The notes beneath the pieces were generated by a model. It was not told where the DNA came from and did not search any database. It saw nothing but the letters and a program-made list of their open reading frames with translations. This document shows, one piece after another, positions 50,729-60,364 of a DNA stretch of 64,000 bases. Origin of the DNA: Moorena producens 3L (GTDB taxonomy: Bacteria > Cyanobacteriota > Cyanobacteriia > Cyanobacteriales > Coleofasciculaceae); the NCBI RefSeq assembly GCF_000211815.1, contig NZ_GL890946.1, positions 1 to 64,000 of the forward strand. Direction: 5' to 3'. How positions within the stretch are numbered: the stretch's first letter is position 1; each line of letters starts with the position of its first letter. The position numbers and the translations under genes are program-made.

Positions 50729-51278
50729 ATAGTCTATTCAAAAAATAACTTTCAGGAAAATGTTCACTAATCATCATCACCGATTGGCGATTAGAAAAGA
50801 CGCAATAGGTACGAAACAGTAAATTTGCTTCCGGTTCAATCTGGAAATAATCAGCTAATTGGTTAGCTGGCTTTTTTCCAGTATCCACAATTTCTTTAAA
50901 GGTCTCGAATCTCTGCTCTCGCCAGATTTTGCCGATAGGGGTTTTAGTTTTAAGTAAATCTTTTTGAAAGTAATCATCTAGGCGATCAATAACAATTATT
51001 GACTCAGCATAGATATAATTTTTACGACTTATTTTCCCCTGTAACAGTATTTTTCTATCAAGTACTGAGCTTCCTTTATCTAATTCCATTGGCTCTATAT
51101 CATCAGTTGTTGTCACCAATTCTTCCGACAACTTAACTAGACGAATCTGTTCAAACAGATAGGCTTCCAACATATCGGTTACTGTGCCATCTGTCGTTAA
51201 CAGAATTCTTTGGAAAATACTCAGATTCGAGGGGTCTATATAACTTCGAGTTAGGGATTGCTGTAGATCATTCCTCAT
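50727..51278 (-). CDS. Chorismate lyase-like protein (4-hydroxybenzoate synthesis)
   Basis: 183 residues from the ATG at 51278; a TTG four codons upstream lies in a repeat end. It resembles the DUF98/Rv2949c type of chorismate pyruvate-lyase: FQRILLTTDGTVTDMLEAY near the start, a central SRKNYIYAESIIVIDRL and a C-terminal GKKPANQLADYFQIEPEANL. These enzymes split chorismate to 4-hydroxybenzoate and pyruvate, the first step to plastoquinone in cyanobacteria. Length fits. It is a stand-alone gene between repeats. Confidence 0.8.
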   Translation of the reverse strand: MRNDLQQSLTRSYIDPSNLSIFQRILLTTDGTVTDMLEAYLFEQIRLVKLSEELVTTTDDIEPMELDKGSSVLDRKILLQGKISRKNYIYAESIIVIDRLDDYFQKDLLKTKTPIGKIWREQRFETFKEIVDTGKKPANQLADYFQIEPEANLLFRTYCVFSNRQSVMMISEHFPESYFLNRL

Positions 51279-51283
51279 TTTTA

Positions 51284-51659
51284 ATAGCAATTATTATTGG
51301 GGTGAGGTGTTAATTATTTGGTTTTTAGGGAATCGGGAATCGGGAATCGGGAGTCGGGAATCGGGAGTCGGGAATCGGGAATCGGGAATCGGGAATCGGG
51401 AGCGGTGCGACCCGTGGCGAATTTAATTACGGGTCAAGCGCACCGAGGGAGTGGGAAAAAATTATCCAAGCTCTTTCCTACTTTTCCCTGTTCCCTTCGC
51501 GTAGCGTGGCCCACGGCCTCAGTCCCTGCTTCCTTGATAGAAACGCTATATATAGCGTTTATTGCATGTATCAGGTACACTTATCAACCTCAAAGTCCCC
51601 CTTAAAAAGGGGGATTTAGGGGGATCCCTTTGTACCTCATGGGAAAGAGAATTGCTATA
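51284..51659. repeat. Large TATAGCAATTATTA foldback element
   Basis: Ends ATAGCAATTATTATTGGGGT and GAATTGCTATAT enclose about ten GAATCGG/GAGTCGG heptamers, the 41-base GGTGCG palindrome (51404-51444), a GCGTAGCGTGGCC unit, a TATATATAGCG hairpin near 51546 and a CCCCCTT/AAGGGGG palindrome. Several smaller repeats seem to be stacked in one element. Confidence 0.75.
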
Positions 51660-51692
51660 TATATCCAGCGCCACCTTTAGCTCTTGGCGATT

Positions 51693-52565
51693 TTACAAAT
51701 ACTTCCGCAATATCAACTCCAACTTCTCCTTAGTTGCTTCTGGAGCCTGATCTAAGGGAGTGAAAATAGCATACTTTAAGGCAGAGTGGGCTTTAGAAAC
51801 GGGTGGATTATCAACTAACCGGCGCACTGTCTCTTGAATCACCTTCTGAGCATTAATCGCATTGCGCTGTAGATTATCAATTATCATATCCACCGTGACA
51901 TGGTCATGCTCTGGATGCCAGCAATCATAATCGGTGACTAGGGCTAGGGTAGCATAGGCAATTTCGGCCTCCCGTGCTAACTTGGCCTCTGGCAAATTGG
52001 TCATGCCAATTACTTTTGCGCCCCAACTGCGGTAGAGATTAGATTCGGCCATGGTGGAAAATGCTGGCCCTTCCATGCACAGATAAGTGCCACCGTTATG
52101 TACAGTCACCTCTGGTAATTCCAAACTTGCGATCGCATCCACTAAAATTCCCGCCAGTTGGTTGCACACCGGGTGTCCAAACCCAATATGAGCCACAATC
52201 CCGTCCCCGAAAAAGGTGGAAACCCGATTCTTGGTGCGGTCAATAAACTGATCCGGTACCAGCATATCCAAGGGTTTGACCTCTTCCTGGAGAGAACCCA
52301 CTGCTGAGGCAGAGATGATATACTCTACGCCTAACTGCTTCATGGCATAGATATTGGCTCGGAAGGGTAACTCCGAAGGCATCAAATGATGATTGCGACC
52401 ATGACGAGCTAGGAAAGCTACAGTAGTTCCTTCTAAGGTTCCCACCATCATCGCATCGGACGGAGGACCAAAGGGGGTGTCAATGGGTACCTCCTGCACA
52501 TCTTTGAGAGCAGCCATTTTGTAAAGTCCGCTACCGCCAATAATCCCAATTTGTGCTTTCACCAT
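51693..52565 (-). CDS. mtnP: S-methyl-5'-thioadenosine phosphorylase
   Basis: 290 residues. It cleaves methylthioadenosine to adenine and methylthioribose-1-phosphate in methionine salvage. GIIGGSGLY at the start, LARHGRNHHLMPSELPFRAN for phosphate and substrate binding, ISASAVGSLQEE, CMEGPAFSTMAESN and MTNLPEAKLAREAEIAYATL are all standard. The Asp in LVTDYDCWH matches MTAP-type selectivity for adenine. Length is normal. No neighbouring salvage gene is seen. Confidence 0.95.
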   Translation of the reverse strand: MVKAQIGIIGGSGLYKMAALKDVQEVPIDTPFGPPSDAMMVGTLEGTTVAFLARHGRNHHLMPSELPFRANIYAMKQLGVEYIISASAVGSLQEEVKPLDMLVPDQFIDRTKNRVSTFFGDGIVAHIGFGHPVCNQLAGILVDAIASLELPEVTVHNGGTYLCMEGPAFSTMAESNLYRSWGAKVIGMTNLPEAKLAREAEIAYATLALVTDYDCWHPEHDHVTVDMIIDNLQRNAINAQKVIQETVRRLVDNPPVSKAHSALKYAIFTPLDQAPEATKEKLELILRKYL

Positions 52566-52639
52566 GGTGTTTGTTCTTACTCTGCCTCAGTCCAACGTTT
52601 AGTCATTCTACCTTAAATTGTATTAATTTTTGTTAAGGG

Positions 52640-52942
52640 GTAAGCATTCAGCCGTCAGCCGTCAGCCGTCAGCCACAAGCCTTGGCCATTCGCGTAGCGT
52701 GGCCAAAGGCCAAGGCCACGCTACGCGAATGGCTGATAGCACCATCTGTAGTGCACCATCTGTAGTGCATTAGCTGATAGCTGATAGCTGTTCGCGTAGC
52801 GTGCGCGTAGCGCTAATCGCTGTTCGCTAATAGCTGATAGCTGATAGCTGTTCGCGTAGCGTGCGCGTAGCGCTTAGGCTGATAGCTGATAGCTGTTCGC
52901 GTAGCGTGCGCGTAGCGCTTAGGCTGATAGCTGAATGCTTAC
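52640..52942. repeat. GTAAGCATTCAG foldback element, large copy
   Basis: Begins GTAAGCATTCAGCCGTCAG and ends GCTGAATGCTTAC. Between lie GCCGTCA heptamers, an extended hairpin of GCGTAGCGTGGCC arms, paired CACCATCTGTAGTG units and three copies of a block with GTTCGCGTAGCGTGCGCGTA. It is the clearest full-length copy of the family. Confidence 0.85.
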
Positions 52943-52994
52943 GTTAAGGGATTTTAAAATACAGAGTGATGTTCCGATCCAATAGTTTTGCCTT

Positions 52995-53450
52995 ATGTCT
53001 GACCAACCTCTTGGGAAACCCCGTCCTCTGGTAAAAGTGATGCTGCTATCCGTAGCCACATTAACGCTGTATTACGGTTGGTACAAGTGGATCATTCAGG
53101 AAGAGTTGCGAGACTATAACAATTCTGGTTGGTCCGGTAACCTGTGTTTACTACCGTTCCTTTTAGGTGTCGCCGTTCCACAAGCCTTATGGATATTAGA
53201 TCCCGATGTGCCTGGGTGGTTTGGTTGGTTTTCCCTGGTCGGTATCGTTTGGATTTACATTGTGCAGTTCAGGCTTTACCGCACAGTTAACCAACTGTAT
53301 CGACAAGAAGGACTCACAGAACCTCTGGTAGTGTGGTGGATTTTCATACCTGGTTTGAATTTAATTGTGGGATTAAAGCAAATTCATGTACTGAGCCAAT
53401 TTTGGACAATGAAACAAGAAACTATACCGGACGGGGCTATTTTGAATTGA
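52995..53450 (+). CDS. Small membrane protein (DUF4234-like)
   Basis: 151 residues. Three or four hydrophobic segments lie near 13-31, 50-68, 76-95 and 113-130. The opening RPLVKVMLLSVATLTLYYGW followed by YKWIIQEELRDYN resembles DUF4234 membrane proteins, which begin with a short helix and a Lys/Glu-rich loop. The function of that family is unknown. No operon partner. Confidence 0.65.
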   Translation: MSDQPLGKPRPLVKVMLLSVATLTLYYGWYKWIIQEELRDYNNSGWSGNLCLLPFLLGVAVPQALWILDPDVPGWFGWFSLVGIVWIYIVQFRLYRTVNQLYRQEGLTEPLVVWWIFIPGLNLIVGLKQIHVLSQFWTMKQETIPDGAILN

Positions 53451-53604
53451 AGTAAAAAGCAGACTTGTTGAACTTTGGAATAGGGAATAGGGAACAGCGG
53501 ATCTGGGAACAGGGGGAAGAATGTCTGTGTTGACAACAACGATAGACAGACATCAGCCATGTTGGTAATCGTTTACTACTCGATTCAACATTTCTGAGCA
53601 AATA

Positions 53605-53661
53605 TTCCCGACTCCCGACTCCCGACTCCCGACTCCCGACTCCCGACTCCCGACTCCCGAC
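53605..53661. repeat. Heptamer array ACTCCCG
   Basis: Eight units of ACTCCCG end nine bases before the stop of the beta-barrel gene on the other strand. Similar units occur near 50695 and 54790. Confidence 0.9.
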
Positions 53662-53669
53662 GATTCAAA

Positions 53670-54188
53670 CTAAAATCTTAAACCAAATCCACCTTGAACA
53701 GAGGCAGCCACGCCGCCACCCTCCCGATAGGCATCAAAAGCAATAATCGCATTACCAAACAAAACCGTTTGGCTATTAGGAATCATAAAATCAATACCAG
53801 GTTGTATAGCAAAACTTGTCTTATCTCCTACTGGTGAGGGAGAGTGACCGCTAGCAAATACAGCCCCTGCTCCCACGTAAGCATCGGTTTGCCAGTTAAG
53901 GGGGAAATCGTAGGAAATTGTTGGCACAATAGCAGTGCCAGCACCAATCAGGGCTTGTGTCCGGAAGGAAATGGGGATTTCTAGGAATTTGTAGCGAAAC
54001 GCAATTAATCCACCAATTTGCTGACCTTCTCCATCATCATCCTTTGTAATACCAAACGTAGGACCGATTCCCACATAACTTCCGTAGGCAGCTTGAGCAA
54101 ATGCTGGTTGCGACTTAATCATTAAACTAGCCAGACTCACCAGCACTAGCGTTCCTAGTGTGGACAATAAACCAATAGCATTACCCAT
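53670..54188 (-). CDS. Small outer-membrane beta-barrel-like protein
   Basis: 172 residues with a signal peptide of about 32 residues (LASLMIKSQPAFA-QAA). The mature part has alternating hydrophobic strands with Gly/Tyr/Phe, such as YGSYVGIGPTFGITKDDDGE, and ends in an aromatic residue (QGGFGLRF), as outer-membrane barrels do. No porin family is identified. Acidic DDDGEGQ lies in a likely loop. Confidence 0.65.
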   Translation of the reverse strand: MGNAIGLLSTLGTLVLVSLASLMIKSQPAFAQAAYGSYVGIGPTFGITKDDDGEGQQIGGLIAFRYKFLEIPISFRTQALIGAGTAIVPTISYDFPLNWQTDAYVGAGAVFASGHSPSPVGDKTSFAIQPGIDFMIPNSQTVLFGNAIIAFDAYREGGGVAASVQGGFGLRF

Positions 54189-54869
54189 TTCCTCAACTCC
54201 TCAATACCTAATTCTAATGATGGCTGCTTTCTCGCTTATCTTAGCTTAATTGCTGCGGTGAAACTAATATAGCAAAGGCAACAGGGAATAGGGAACAGGG
54301 AACAGAGGTAATAAAATTGAATATACCTCATAGCTATGAAAAACGCTATACAAACCTAATATACAGGTTGATGTTTGTTTTTTTTACTGTTGATAGTTAA
54401 CTTGACATCAAACGCAATCAATTAAGCAATAACTATGGTGGTTAAGCGGGTTTTAAACTGAAGTCAACTCGAAGATAGTGAATCGACTCAGTAACTTTTG
54501 AATTTATGCGATCGCGTAGCGGATCTTACCGAGCATCGCGTAGCGGATCTTACCGAGCATCGCTAATTTTTTCTCTTGTTAAAAACTTTAGCCTACTTGA
54601 TTTTTTCCCACTTGTTTATTACCACTTGTTTCTTCCTTGTTGGGTGCATCTCCTAAAAGCTTTTTGACCCGGTGGGTGGAACGGGCATCTTGCCCGTTAC
54701 TGATAGCTGATAGCTGATAGCTTACCCCGACTCCCGATTCCCTACTCCCGATTCCCTACTCCCTACTCCCTACTCCCTACTCCCTACTCCCTACTCCCGA
54801 TTCCCGATTCCCGACTCCCGATTCCCGATTCCCGATTCCCTGTTCCCTGTTCCCTACTCTAAAAGAGTG
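54189..54869. repeat. Repeat-filled gap
   Basis: A small TATAGC foldback lies at 54268-54350. Two copies of ATCGCGTAGCGGATCTTACC occur at 54512-54560. The GACCCGGTGGGTGGAA segment with hairpin AACGGGCATCTTGCCCGTT is at 54666-54700, also at 15834-15868. CCCTACT, CCGATTC and CCTGTTC heptamers run from about 54726 to 54856. No gene is supported. Confidence 0.75.
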
Positions 54870-57089
54870 TCACAAACATCGAGGATGAAGTCCACCATAG
54901 GTACAAATATATCGAAGTTGCTGCTCATCTAAATTTTTAACATTAGCAAAATCAACCCCCTTGATCCGGGCTAAATTCGATTTAGGTGGAGGCAAAGTAA
55001 TAAATTGATTAGCCTTAGTCTGTTTAGCCATAGCAAAGGTAACTCCCTTAAAATCTGCTCCAGCTAAATTAGCCCCTCGCAAATCCGCAGCACTGAGATT
55101 AGCGTAACGTAGCTTAGCATTGTACAGCTTAGCATTGCGTAAATTAGCCCCTACCAATTGGGTTGAATTGAAATCAACATTTTTGAGATTAGCATTACTC
55201 AAATTTGCCCTAGAAAGATTCGCTCCTTGCCAGCTTGATTGACTTAAATCAGCAGAAGAGAAATCACTCCTCACAGCACTAACTTTGCCCAAACGAGCAC
55301 CATGGAGACTAGAGAGACTGAATTTTGCTTCCCCCAAATTGGCTCCTGTCAGGCTAGCATTTTCTAAGATAGCTCTACGGAAATCAGCATTAATCAACTG
55401 GGCACTGCTGAGATTGGCACCGATCAGGCTGCTGTTATAAAATCTAGCTCGGTTCAGGGTTGCCCCGATTAAATTGGTGCGATTCATCAAGACATTATCG
55501 AGAATAGCACCAGTGAGGTTAACTGCCCTCAGATCAGCTCCGCTGAAGTCGCTGACCCAATCATCAAAAGTGCCAAAATGTTGATCCTCACCAGGGCCAT
55601 AGAAGCGACTACCCTGCAAATTAGCACCGGACAAATTAGCGTAGCGGAAATTAATGCCCGACAAATTCAGGTTGTCCAGAATTGGATTAAAATAGCCATA
55701 ACCCTGATTAACCTTACTGAGGTTAATATAGCTCAGGTTAGCATTATGCACTTGACCGTCGTAGATAGTCAGAATTTTCGAGATAGCTTGCTTAGTTGCT
55801 CGGTGCCGCACCGCTAGCACTCCCCCAACCCCTGGTTTACCTTCCCTGGTTAGGGTTTTCTGGTCGTTTGCCAAAGATTGATTCAATATTCGTAGATGGG
55901 GAAGGGGTTGAACACCTTTACTGACCAAAGTTTGTTGGAGGGTATCAATCAAGCTAGGGGTATTTTCCTGACCCAGCAAATCCACCAGAAACGGTACAGC
56001 ACGATGGTCGTCTATCCTACCTAGAGCCAGAATTGATCCCAAACGTTTTTCTTGAGCAGTGCTATCAGTAGAGCTTAATTGTTTCACTAAGGTCAGAAAG
56101 ACCTCATTTTTCTGCTGATTGAACGCTCGCCAATTGGCCTGACTTTGAATATAGATTTGGGTTCCCACAAACGTGCCCAGTACAGAACCCATCCCGCCAA
56201 AGGTAACAATTAGCAGAGTAAGACCGGGATGTCGGCGCATCCACAACCAAAGATTGGGGGAGTGCTGTTGCGATAATGAGATCAGGGTAATGGGATTAAC
56301 TGTTGCGCTACGGTAACCCGAGGTAGCTTCCTGGTGATTAGACCATTGCCCATCAGTTTCCTCCTCTAGCTCAACCTCTTCATACTCGGGTGTTGGGGAG
56401 GATTCAAAACTTGACCAGTACGGTAAGAGCAACCGAGAGGAATCCGAGACATAAGTTCCGGCTATGTAGTCGTGGAGGCTGCGATGTTGAGGATTTAATA
56501 CAGAACAAAAACTCTCTGCCAATAGCATCAATCCTGCCAATCCCAACAAAATTAACAAGTCAGGAAACGCTCCAGTGTAGCGCCAGAGTAAATAAGCACT
56601 TCCGAGTGGTAATCCCCAGCGTCCCACTGCCTCACGCCACACCGCACCGATCAAACCAGGGGGTTTTCCCGAAGCGGTAACCACTCGCACTCCAAACCAA
56701 CCTTTGGGAGTAGTTTGACCAGTTTTTCCCAGCAGATAAAGTTGCCATAGGGTTACTCCTACTGGCATCACTAACGAAGCACACCAAAAAAAATTGGTCA
56801 GGGGAGTGACTCGCTTGGTTAGTTGTAGGCGGGGGTAAGCTAGAGTTTTTGCGATCGCATTCTGGGTTGCCCCCAAAACTGGGTTAAGGGGAACCGGTTC
56901 TGCCTTCGAGTATTTTTCTGCATACAAACCAATCCCGTAAGGGAGCAATGCACTAGTAGTTACCAGCGATACTTCCAAAAGCGCTGCCACGCAACGCCTA
57001 GTCACCAGTGGCAGAACCAAGTTCAGTCGCAGCGGAAAATACCAGCTACCTTCTCGGTGTTGACCTGTTTTTAGAGTGGGGCTAGCCAT
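54870..57089 (-). CDS. RDD domain - pentapeptide repeat membrane protein
   Basis: 739 residues. The N-terminal RDD domain, about 26-230, has several membrane segments and the marks GWFGVRVVTASG, AVWREAVGRWG and LNPQHRSLHDYIAGTYV. A further membrane segment lies near 290 (HPGLTLLIVTFGGMGSVLGT). A helical stretch with HEAT-like features at about 335-410 (LGRIDDHRAVPFLVDLLGQE) follows. Residues about 460-735 are pentapeptide repeats of A(N/D)LxxAxL type, which fold as a right-handed beta-helix. Probably an inner or thylakoid membrane protein exposing a beta-helix. Function unknown. Pentapeptide proteins are abundant in cyanobacteria. Confidence 0.88.
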   Translation of the reverse strand: MASPTLKTGQHREGSWYFPLRLNLVLPLVTRRCVAALLEVSLVTTSALLPYGIGLYAEKYSKAEPVPLNPVLGATQNAIAKTLAYPRLQLTKRVTPLTNFFWCASLVMPVGVTLWQLYLLGKTGQTTPKGWFGVRVVTASGKPPGLIGAVWREAVGRWGLPLGSAYLLWRYTGAFPDLLILLGLAGLMLLAESFCSVLNPQHRSLHDYIAGTYVSDSSRLLLPYWSSFESSPTPEYEEVELEEETDGQWSNHQEATSGYRSATVNPITLISLSQQHSPNLWLWMRRHPGLTLLIVTFGGMGSVLGTFVGTQIYIQSQANWRAFNQQKNEVFLTLVKQLSSTDSTAQEKRLGSILALGRIDDHRAVPFLVDLLGQENTPSLIDTLQQTLVSKGVQPLPHLRILNQSLANDQKTLTREGKPGVGGVLAVRHRATKQAISKILTIYDGQVHNANLSYINLSKVNQGYGYFNPILDNLNLSGINFRYANLSGANLQGSRFYGPGEDQHFGTFDDWVSDFSGADLRAVNLTGAILDNVLMNRTNLIGATLNRARFYNSSLIGANLSSAQLINADFRRAILENASLTGANLGEAKFSLSSLHGARLGKVSAVRSDFSSADLSQSSWQGANLSRANLSNANLKNVDFNSTQLVGANLRNAKLYNAKLRYANLSAADLRGANLAGADFKGVTFAMAKQTKANQFITLPPPKSNLARIKGVDFANVKNLDEQQLRYICTYGGLHPRCL

Positions 57090-57356
57090 ATTTAATACTC
57101 AGGCTGCGATTTTTGGCTTTTTAATGACTGTGAACACTGATTTCAAGGATCAGTAAGCAAATAAGGGCGAGATTATCGCAGATTTTGCTTCATACCATTT
57201 TTTGGGGCAAACACCTGATGACTATATATAAGTACGTCCAGACTCAACCGGTTGAATACCGGCGAGAGCACTGATCCGCTATGAAATCAGCCTCATTATT
57301 ATATAGCAGTTTTCAATTGGGTGAGGTACCCCGCCCTTGGGGTTAATGGGACTAGA

Positions 57357-57551
57357 GTAAGCATATGCGCTACGCGCAAGCTACTTGAGGTGCCGTCAGC
57401 CGTCAGCCGTCAGCCGTCAGCCTTTGACTGATAACTGATAGCTGATAGCTGATAACTGATAGCTTATAGCTTATAGCTTATAGCTGATAACTGATAGCTG
57501 ATAGCTGATAGCTGATAGCTGATAGCTGATAACTGATAGCTGATAGCTTAC
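57357..57551. repeat. GTAAGCATATGCGC element with heptamers
   Basis: Starts GTAAGCATATGCGCTACGCG, has GCTACTTGAGGTGC, then GCCGTCA units and about 16 GCTGATA/GCTTATA units, and ends GATAGCTTAC. Just before it, a TATAGCAGTTTTCAATTGGG half-end occurs at 57304. Confidence 0.8.
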
Positions 57552-57633
57552 CCGAAACAAATTTAATTCTAGATAGTCAAGTAATCTAGGACAAGTGTAT
57601 TAGTAATAGATCACAAGACTTTAGGGGATGACA

Positions 57634-58059
57634 ATGACTAAACTATTCCCACAGTGGATGATTGTTCCGATCACCATAGCTGTAAGCTTAAGTAGCGCTG
57701 GTGTCGCCAACGCCGAAACCATCAACCTTGAGCCTGGATTCCAGCCTGATCCCATCGTAGTTACTGGAAACTCTGGAGGATCAAATAAGAGCCAATGCGG
57801 TATGATTAGTACCCAGCCCAATCATGTCATTAATTTGAACCAAGATTTTACCTACTTGCGCTTCAACCTAGAAAGCCAAGGCCAGCCCACTCTATTAATT
57901 CAGGAGCCAAATGGTACCTCATGTACACAGGCCGATAATTTATCTGGGGGGAATATTGTTAAAATCGGGTATTGGGAGCAAGGCAGCTACTCATTCTACG
58001 TCGGCGATCGCAATGGTGAACAGCATCCTTATACTTTATCGATCACTAAAACTCCCTAG
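57634..58059 (+). CDS. Secreted protein, unknown
   Basis: 141 residues from the ATG at 57634, six bases after AGGGG; an ATG two codons earlier is too close to it. A signal peptide of about 27 residues ends AGVANA-ETI. The mature part is beta-rich (DFTYLRFNLESQGQPTLLIQ, YWEQGSYSFYVGDRNGE) with two Cys residues, and recalls bacterial pre-peptidase C-terminal or similar beta-sandwich modules. It probably sits in the periplasm or outside. Function unknown. Confidence 0.7.
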   Translation: MTKLFPQWMIVPITIAVSLSSAGVANAETINLEPGFQPDPIVVTGNSGGSNKSQCGMISTQPNHVINLNQDFTYLRFNLESQGQPTLLIQEPNGTSCTQADNLSGGNIVKIGYWEQGSYSFYVGDRNGEQHPYTLSITKTP

Positions 58060-58174
58060 TACCAGGGTGCAGAACTCAAAGTTCAACACTCAATAATTAT
58101 TGTAGGCAAGCCTTTTGGGTGCAAGCCTTTTCCCTGACAACTGCAGCGAAGTCTATGGGTGATTAGCGATTACT

Positions 58175-58555
58175 CTAATCTTCAATCTGCTGAACCGATA
58201 TCTCAACCGCTTCCACATCAATCGTACCTGGAGCTGCTAAGCGGTTAAAATGTCCGTGTTCTATCTTCAAAACTTCCCCGCAACTGGGGCACTGACACTG
58301 GGTATTGTTAAACCCAGTCAACTCATAGGCACAGACTGGACATTTATCTTCCACTAGATTACGTCTGAGCCACCAGCGAACTCCAAACCAGGCAATCACT
58401 GGTGAGATGATTAAAAAAGCAATTAAAATCAAAAAACCATTGACTACCCATCCCAAGCCAACTGTGCCTAGCAAGAAACAAGTTAAGAAGAACGCTAGCC
58501 AACAGCCCATACCTGACAGGTTGAACTGAAACTGTCTCGGGGTATTTTGATTCAC
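58175..58555 (-). CDS. Small membrane protein with a zinc ribbon
   Basis: 126 residues. Two hydrophobic segments lie near 15-35 (CWLAFFLTCFLLGTVGLGWV) and 37-60. They are followed by a rubredoxin-like zinc ribbon near 73-95, with CPVCAYEL and CQCPSCGEVL giving two CxxC pairs. The ribbon faces the cytoplasm in the most likely topology. No family name is certain. Confidence 0.7.
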   Translation of the reverse strand: MNQNTPRQFQFNLSGMGCWLAFFLTCFLLGTVGLGWVVNGFLILIAFLIISPVIAWFGVRWWLRRNLVEDKCPVCAYELTGFNNTQCQCPSCGEVLKIEHGHFNRLAAPGTIDVEAVEISVQQIED

Positions 58556-58672
58556 TGTTTTCTTTTAACAATAACAAATATGATCGGGTAGTTATATCCT
58601 AGTTCAGATTCGTCTTAACTTGAATAGAAATTACCCCTCGCTGCTTATGCTCCGCAAGGGGCGACTCAATTT

Positions 58673-59818
58673 TTACGCAGTATCGAGTAACTCTTTTAAC
58701 TGCTTTGTCAGAGCCTCTTTACTAAATAACCCTAGGGATTGTTCTCGTAACCACTGACCATCACAGCGCTGATCCTCTCCCTTGAGAATTTCAATACAAG
58801 CCGCAGCCACTGCATCGGGGTCTCGATAGGGAACTTGCCAACCAAGCTGACCATCTTGCAAAGGATCAGCAGAACCATCAGAATCCCCAGAAAGGACAGG
58901 TTTACCACAAGCCATGGCCTCTAGGTATACAATCCCAAAGCCTTCTTGGGAGGGCATGACGTAGGCATCAGCCACTCGGTAATGTTCCACTAATTCTGGT
59001 GTAGGGACAAAACCAGCAAAGACCACCCGATCCCCAACACCCAAATCTTTGGCTAGCTGCGCCAGTCTCGGTTGATCATCACCACGACCAATAACTAGAT
59101 ATTTAACCTCTGGAAAGATTTTAGCGATCGCAGGAAGTGCTTGAATGGTAACATCAACTCCTTTATAAATATCCCCAGACCACAGACGAGCGACAGTCAT
59201 CAACACCTTAGCACCAGTCAGACCATACTTTTCGATTAAGGCTGGTGATTTCAGACCAGGAGTAAACCTATTGCCATCAACAGCACAAGGCAACATCTTT
59301 ACCTTTTCAGGATTTAGGTTATTGGCAGCACAAGCGCGATCGCGACTGTAACGACTGATTGTCCAAATTGCTGCTGCCCGGTCTAGGGCATTACGTTCTT
59401 TCAGGGGTAAGAGTTCCCAAACCTCCTTGCCATAAGTCAAAACTGTATAGGGAATCCCCAAACTATTGCACAACAGCTGAGTCAGGGGAGCGAGTTTGAT
59501 ATGACCGCAGAAAACGTGCTTGGGACGTTTTTGCCATAAATAAAAACCTAGCGCTATTGTTAAGCGAACACGCCCTAGCACAGGAGGCTTGGTTTTCAGG
59601 TAATGGAATCTGAGTGGGTAGACATCAAAGAGATTGTCACAACCTCGGCCATCTCGCAGCAAAAATACTTCAGCCCTAGAACTGGTAACAGTCTTAGCAG
59701 CAACAGACAAATATGCCTCGAAAATATCTTTGACGTAGGATTGGATGCCCCCTTCACACTCAAAAATCTCTAGGAAAATGAATACGTAGTTAGATGCGGT
59801 TTTCTGTGTATCGCTCAA
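58673..59818 (-). CDS. GT4 family glycosyltransferase
   Basis: 381 residues with the GT-B two-domain fold. The C-terminal domain holds LMTVARLWSGDIYKGVDVTI, YLVIGRGDDQPRLAQLAKDL and the donor-binding motif PSQEGFGIVYLEAMACGKPV with the E-x7-E pattern of GT4 enzymes. The N-terminal domain has GGIQSYVKDIFEAYL. It transfers a sugar from a nucleotide sugar, likely to a surface polysaccharide or lipid. Substrate cannot be told. It is a single gene, not in a visible polysaccharide cluster. Confidence 0.9.
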   Translation of the reverse strand: MSDTQKTASNYVFIFLEIFECEGGIQSYVKDIFEAYLSVAAKTVTSSRAEVFLLRDGRGCDNLFDVYPLRFHYLKTKPPVLGRVRLTIALGFYLWQKRPKHVFCGHIKLAPLTQLLCNSLGIPYTVLTYGKEVWELLPLKERNALDRAAAIWTISRYSRDRACAANNLNPEKVKMLPCAVDGNRFTPGLKSPALIEKYGLTGAKVLMTVARLWSGDIYKGVDVTIQALPAIAKIFPEVKYLVIGRGDDQPRLAQLAKDLGVGDRVVFAGFVPTPELVEHYRVADAYVMPSQEGFGIVYLEAMACGKPVLSGDSDGSADPLQDGQLGWQVPYRDPDAVAAACIEILKGEDQRCDGQWLREQSLGLFSKEALTKQLKELLDTA

Positions 59819-59949
59819 ATTCGTTAGTTTTGAATTCGATTCACCTATCTTAGCCTCGAACTATTTCTAATAGCATTAGGGATATTAGGGAAAAACAACC
59901 AAGAACTTGTAGCCATGGCAGATACGCTTAAGATCCTACATTCCGCAGG

Positions 59950-60091
59950 CTGGTTGACTGACTTTAGATCATGGCGTAGGTTGGGTTGAGGCAACGAAAC
60001 CCAAGACCAGTGAGGTTTTCATTGGGTTACCCTATGGCTAAGCGCTCCCTACGGGATAATCAGCATTTCAAGGGTCTTGTCAGTCAATCAG
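59950..60091. mobile_element. MITE of about 142 bases, copy 2
   Basis: Starts CTGGTTGACTGAC and ends GTCAGTCAATCAG, 13-base inverted ends with one mismatch. The first 60 bases match copy 1 at 34829; the middle differs (AGACCAGTGAGGTTTTCATT). It is non-autonomous. It lies just before a protein-like remnant. Confidence 0.88.
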
Positions 60092-60125
60092 GGTTTCTAT
60101 GTCTTCCCACCCCTGAGCACCTCCG

Positions 60126-60299
60126 ATGGTGGCGCTCCAGCGCAATCATCACAATGCTCACAAATGGATGAAGTACTCCTTTGTTCCCTCACGGATCAGC
60201 CAGGTTCTCAAACTGATGGGTCAGAAGCTAGCTGAATCTGTTCACAATCGGTTGCAGGCAGCAGTGGCAAGGATTGGCGACTGGTTGCAGTTAAGTTAG
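60126..60299 (+). pseudogene. Possible C-terminal remnant of a protein (transposase-like)
   Basis: A frame open from ATG 60126 encodes about 57 residues with a protein-like end, SQVLKLMGQKLAESVHNRLQ followed by AAVARIGDWLQLS. The absence of an upstream part and the adjacent MITE suggest a gene remnant, perhaps a transposase tail. The family is not recognised. Confidence 0.35.
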
Positions 60300-60364
60300 T
60301 GGGGGTATCGAAGCCAAAAACCATTGGAAATTTTGAGATGACATCATCGGGTAAATCTGCGGGA

